Origin: Leadbetterella sp051649345
Lineage (GTDB): Bacteria; Bacteroidota; Bacteroidia; Cytophagales; Spirosomataceae
DNA length: 15,574 bases
Assembly (NCBI GenBank): GCA_051649345.1
Contig: JBOFGX010000040.1
Coordinates: 1-15,574, forward strand
Direction of reading: 5' to 3'
The notes under the pieces are model-generated. The model was not told the DNA's origin and did not search any database. It was given only the letters and a program-made list of their open reading frames with translations. Below, piece by piece: positions 13,859-15,574 of the stretch. How positions within the stretch are numbered: position 1 is the stretch's first letter; every line of letters begins with the position of its first letter. Made by a program: the position numbers and the translations under genes.

Positions 13859-15355
13859 ATGAAAGTAATTGCATCTATTGATCAGGGTACCACGAGTACA
13901 CGTTGTATATTTTTTGATAAAAAAGGTCAAATAGTCTCTGTAGCTCAAAAAGAGCATAAGCAAATTTATCCTCAACCCGGTTGGGTAGAACATGACCCAG
14001 ATGAAATCTGGAAAAATACATTGGAGGTAATCGCTAAAGCAAGAATCAATAAGGAGATCAAGATCCAGGATATTTTGGCATGTGGTATTACCAACCAAAG
14101 AGAGACGACAGTCGTATGGAACAAGCATACCGGCAAACCCTACTATAATGCTCTTGTATGGCAGGATACTAGAGTAGGCAAAACTGTAGAGGAGTTTGAA
14201 AAGTCGCATGGAAGTGCTTTTTTTAGAGAAAAGACAGGATTGCCTTTGGCGACTTATTTCTCGGGATTAAAACTTCAGTGGCTTATCCATAATGTGGAAG
14301 GGCTACGAGAAGATGCCGAAAAAGGAGATGCCCTTTTTGGTAATATGGATACGTTTATTGTTTGGCATTTGACGGGTGGGGTTGATGGGGGTTTACATAT
14401 TACAGATGTTACGAATGCCTCACGCACCCAGCTAATGAATATTCAAACTATTCAGTGGGATGATGAACTCCTGGGATTATTGGGCATTCCTAAAGCCATG
14501 TTACCGTCCATAAAGCCGAGTAGTATGCAGTATGGTAAAATCAAATCTGAGGCGATGTCTGATGTAGTCATATCGGGAATATTAGGAGATCAGCAAGCTG
14601 CTTTAGTAGGACAAACTTGTTTTCAGCCAGGTGAGGCCAAAAACACCTATGGGACTGGCTGCTTTATGCTACTCAATACAGGATCTAAAGCCATACCTTC
14701 GAAATCAGGATTACTTACTACAGTAGCGTATCAGTTTGAAGGGCAACCCGTCCACTATGCACTCGAAGGTTCTGTTGCTATGGCTGGGGCACTTGTTCAG
14801 TGGCTTCGTGATAATTTGGGGATTATTAAAAATAGCAGCGATGTGCAAACACTAGCTGCTACTGTCGACGATAACGGTGGAGCTTATTTTGTACCTGCAT
14901 TTTCTGGATTGTACGCACCGTATTGGGAAAATTCCGCACGCGGTATTATCGCGGGTTTGACCCGCTATGTCAACAAAGGCCATATAGCAAGGGCAGTACT
15001 TGAGGCCACTGCGTTTCAAACATTGGATGTTTTGGAAGCTATGGAAAAAGATGCAGGTATCAATCTCTCGTCTTTGCGAGTGGACGGTGGTATGGTAGTA
15101 AATGAGCTGCTGATGCAGTTTCAAGCGGATATGGTCAAAGTACCCGTTATAAGACCCAAAATGATTGAAACTACAGCCCTTGGGGCGGCATATGCTGCTG
15201 GCATGGCAGTGGGTTTCTGGGAAAATTTTGACGATCTTGTATTGAATTGGGGCGTAGATAAAAGTTGGAAACCAGCGATGGAAGCTGATAAACGATCCAC
15301 ACTTGTAAAAGGTTGGCATAAAGCTATCCAACGATCAATGAACTGGGAAGATTAG
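13859..15355 (+). CDS. glpK: Glycerol kinase
   Basis: 498 residues, the normal length. It phosphorylates glycerol to sn-glycerol 3-phosphate with ATP in the cytoplasm, the entry step of glycerol use. FGGY-kinase fold: SIDQGTTSTR (6-15) phosphate loop, WVEHDPDEIW (42-51), TNQRETTVVW (78-87) with the glycerol-binding Arg-Glu pair, NALVWQDTR (97-105), ATYFSGLKLQW (132-142), ISGILGDQQAALVGQ (238-252), NTYGTGCFML (262-271), PAFSGLYAPYWENSARG (342-358) and RVDGGMVVNELLMQFQAD (407-424). All substrate residues I would expect are present. No glpF or glpD is next to it in the window; the next gene is convergent. The start ATG is clear, with no strong ribosome site. Confidence 0.95.
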   Translation: MKVIASIDQGTTSTRCIFFDKKGQIVSVAQKEHKQIYPQPGWVEHDPDEIWKNTLEVIAKARINKEIKIQDILACGITNQRETTVVWNKHTGKPYYNALVWQDTRVGKTVEEFEKSHGSAFFREKTGLPLATYFSGLKLQWLIHNVEGLREDAEKGDALFGNMDTFIVWHLTGGVDGGLHITDVTNASRTQLMNIQTIQWDDELLGLLGIPKAMLPSIKPSSMQYGKIKSEAMSDVVISGILGDQQAALVGQTCFQPGEAKNTYGTGCFMLLNTGSKAIPSKSGLLTTVAYQFEGQPVHYALEGSVAMAGALVQWLRDNLGIIKNSSDVQTLAATVDDNGGAYFVPAFSGLYAPYWENSARGIIAGLTRYVNKGHIARAVLEATAFQTLDVLEAMEKDAGINLSSLRVDGGMVVNELLMQFQADMVKVPVIRPKMIETTALGAAYAAGMAVGFWENFDDLVLNWGVDKSWKPAMEADKRSTLVKGWHKAIQRSMNWED

Positions 15356-15367
15356 CAATAGTTTAAA

Positions 15368-15391
15368 AGTAAGAAAACATAGATCCTTACT
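15368..15391. terminator. Weak hairpin between glpK and the convergent DsbD-like gene
   Basis: AGTAAG (15368-15373) pairs with CTTACT (15386-15391), with A/T-rich flanks that pair imperfectly. It overlaps the stop codon of the minus-strand gene. Only 6 bp of clean stem, so weak. Confidence 0.25.
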
Positions 15392-15574
15392 ATTTTACTT
15401 CAACTAAAACCGAAAAAGGTTCTTTGAAAGGTATGCAGGTATTGTCTACGTTTGAGCACGCTTGACCTTTGAGTACTCCTTGGATTTTCAAGGAACCCTT
15501 TTTCAAGGCTTTATATTTCTGAGTAAAGTTTGCATTTTTTTCAAAATAGGCAACCTTCCCAGCCCAAACTTCGT
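15390..15574 (-). CDS. DsbD-alpha-like (thiol:disulfide interchange N-domain) protein, C-terminal fragment
   Basis: A minus-strand frame open from the right edge to TAG 15392-15390 gives 60 residues; the start lies outside the window. The segment VWAGKVAYF begins a beta strand, then KKGSLKIQGVLKGQACS and NTCIPFKEPFSVLVEV. This matches the end of the periplasmic alpha domain of DsbD (Q-A-C then a few residues, C-x-P, then F-V), with a cysteine pair C39/C46 in fragment numbering that would carry the exchanged disulfide. In Bacteroidota this domain can stand alone or precede a DsbD membrane core; here the protein ends with the domain, so the membrane and thioredoxin parts are not downstream of it. 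Related proteins feed reductant to periplasmic thiols. Family call moderate because only a fragment is seen. Confidence 0.6.
   Translation of the reverse strand, partial: EVWAGKVAYFEKNANFTQKYKALKKGSLKIQGVLKGQACSNVDNTCIPFKEPFSVLVEVK

Noticed and set aside
13748..14209. 153-codon minus-strand frame opposite the glpK start
   Set aside because: It is antisense to well-conserved glycerol kinase codons and its predicted protein resembles nothing; a shadow frame.

Overview
The window is AT-rich bacterial DNA that looks like Bacteroidota, probably of the Cytophaga/Flectobacillus kind; the class is an inference. Several genes are preceded by the Bacteroidota -7 element TAnnTTTG. Most starts have little Shine-Dalgarno sequence. 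The gene families (C25-like peptidase, DoxX-like protein, soluble PQQ sugar dehydrogenase lipoprotein, GH63-type glycosidase, DUF6597-type AraC regulator, stand-alone crtB) are common in that phylum. I see no rRNA, tRNA, CRISPR array, transposase or phage gene.

Layout. 1-1576 (-) is the 5' part of a gingipain-like (C25-type) cysteine peptidase that runs off the left edge. 1930-4489 (+) holds a classical SDR oxidoreductase, a perfect hairpin, a small DoxX-like membrane protein and a PQQ-dependent sugar dehydrogenase lipoprotein. 4621-6552 (-) is a secreted GH63/MGH1-like glycoside hydrolase. 6553-7302 has no intact gene. It carries two decayed fragments on the minus strand: the 3' end of a second copy of the AAA ATPase found intact further right, and a frameshifted half of a small cupin gene. 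7303-8824 (+) is an AraC-type regulator followed by a probable target, an atypical SDR/NAD(P)-binding protein. 9015-9851 (+) is phytoene synthase (crtB). 9917-11368 (-) is an AAA ATPase with a C-terminal PD-(D/E)xK nuclease-like domain. 11670-12455 (-) is a secreted alpha/beta-hydrolase esterase. 12593-13735 (+) is a cysteine desulfurase. 13859-15355 (+) is glycerol kinase. 15390-15574 (-) is the C-terminal end of a DsbD-alpha-like domain protein that runs off the right edge.

How it fits together. The enzymes are mostly independent housekeeping or periplasmic functions: sugar oxidation, glycan hydrolysis, carotenoid synthesis, Fe-S/thiolation sulfur supply and glycerol use. No single pathway spans the window.

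The most unusual part is the ATPase locus. Its control region (11361-11538) contains three copies of a 37-bp unit. Each copy has 10-bp inverted arms around exactly 17 bp, and the first overlaps the GTG start codon. The outer two copies also create a 16-bp perfect inverted repeat around a 38-bp segment that carries a promoter-like -7 box pointing away from the gene. This could be an operator array or an invertible promoter. A decayed second copy of the same ATPase lies about 3 kb away in the same orientation, on the other side of the AraC/oxidoreductase/crtB block.
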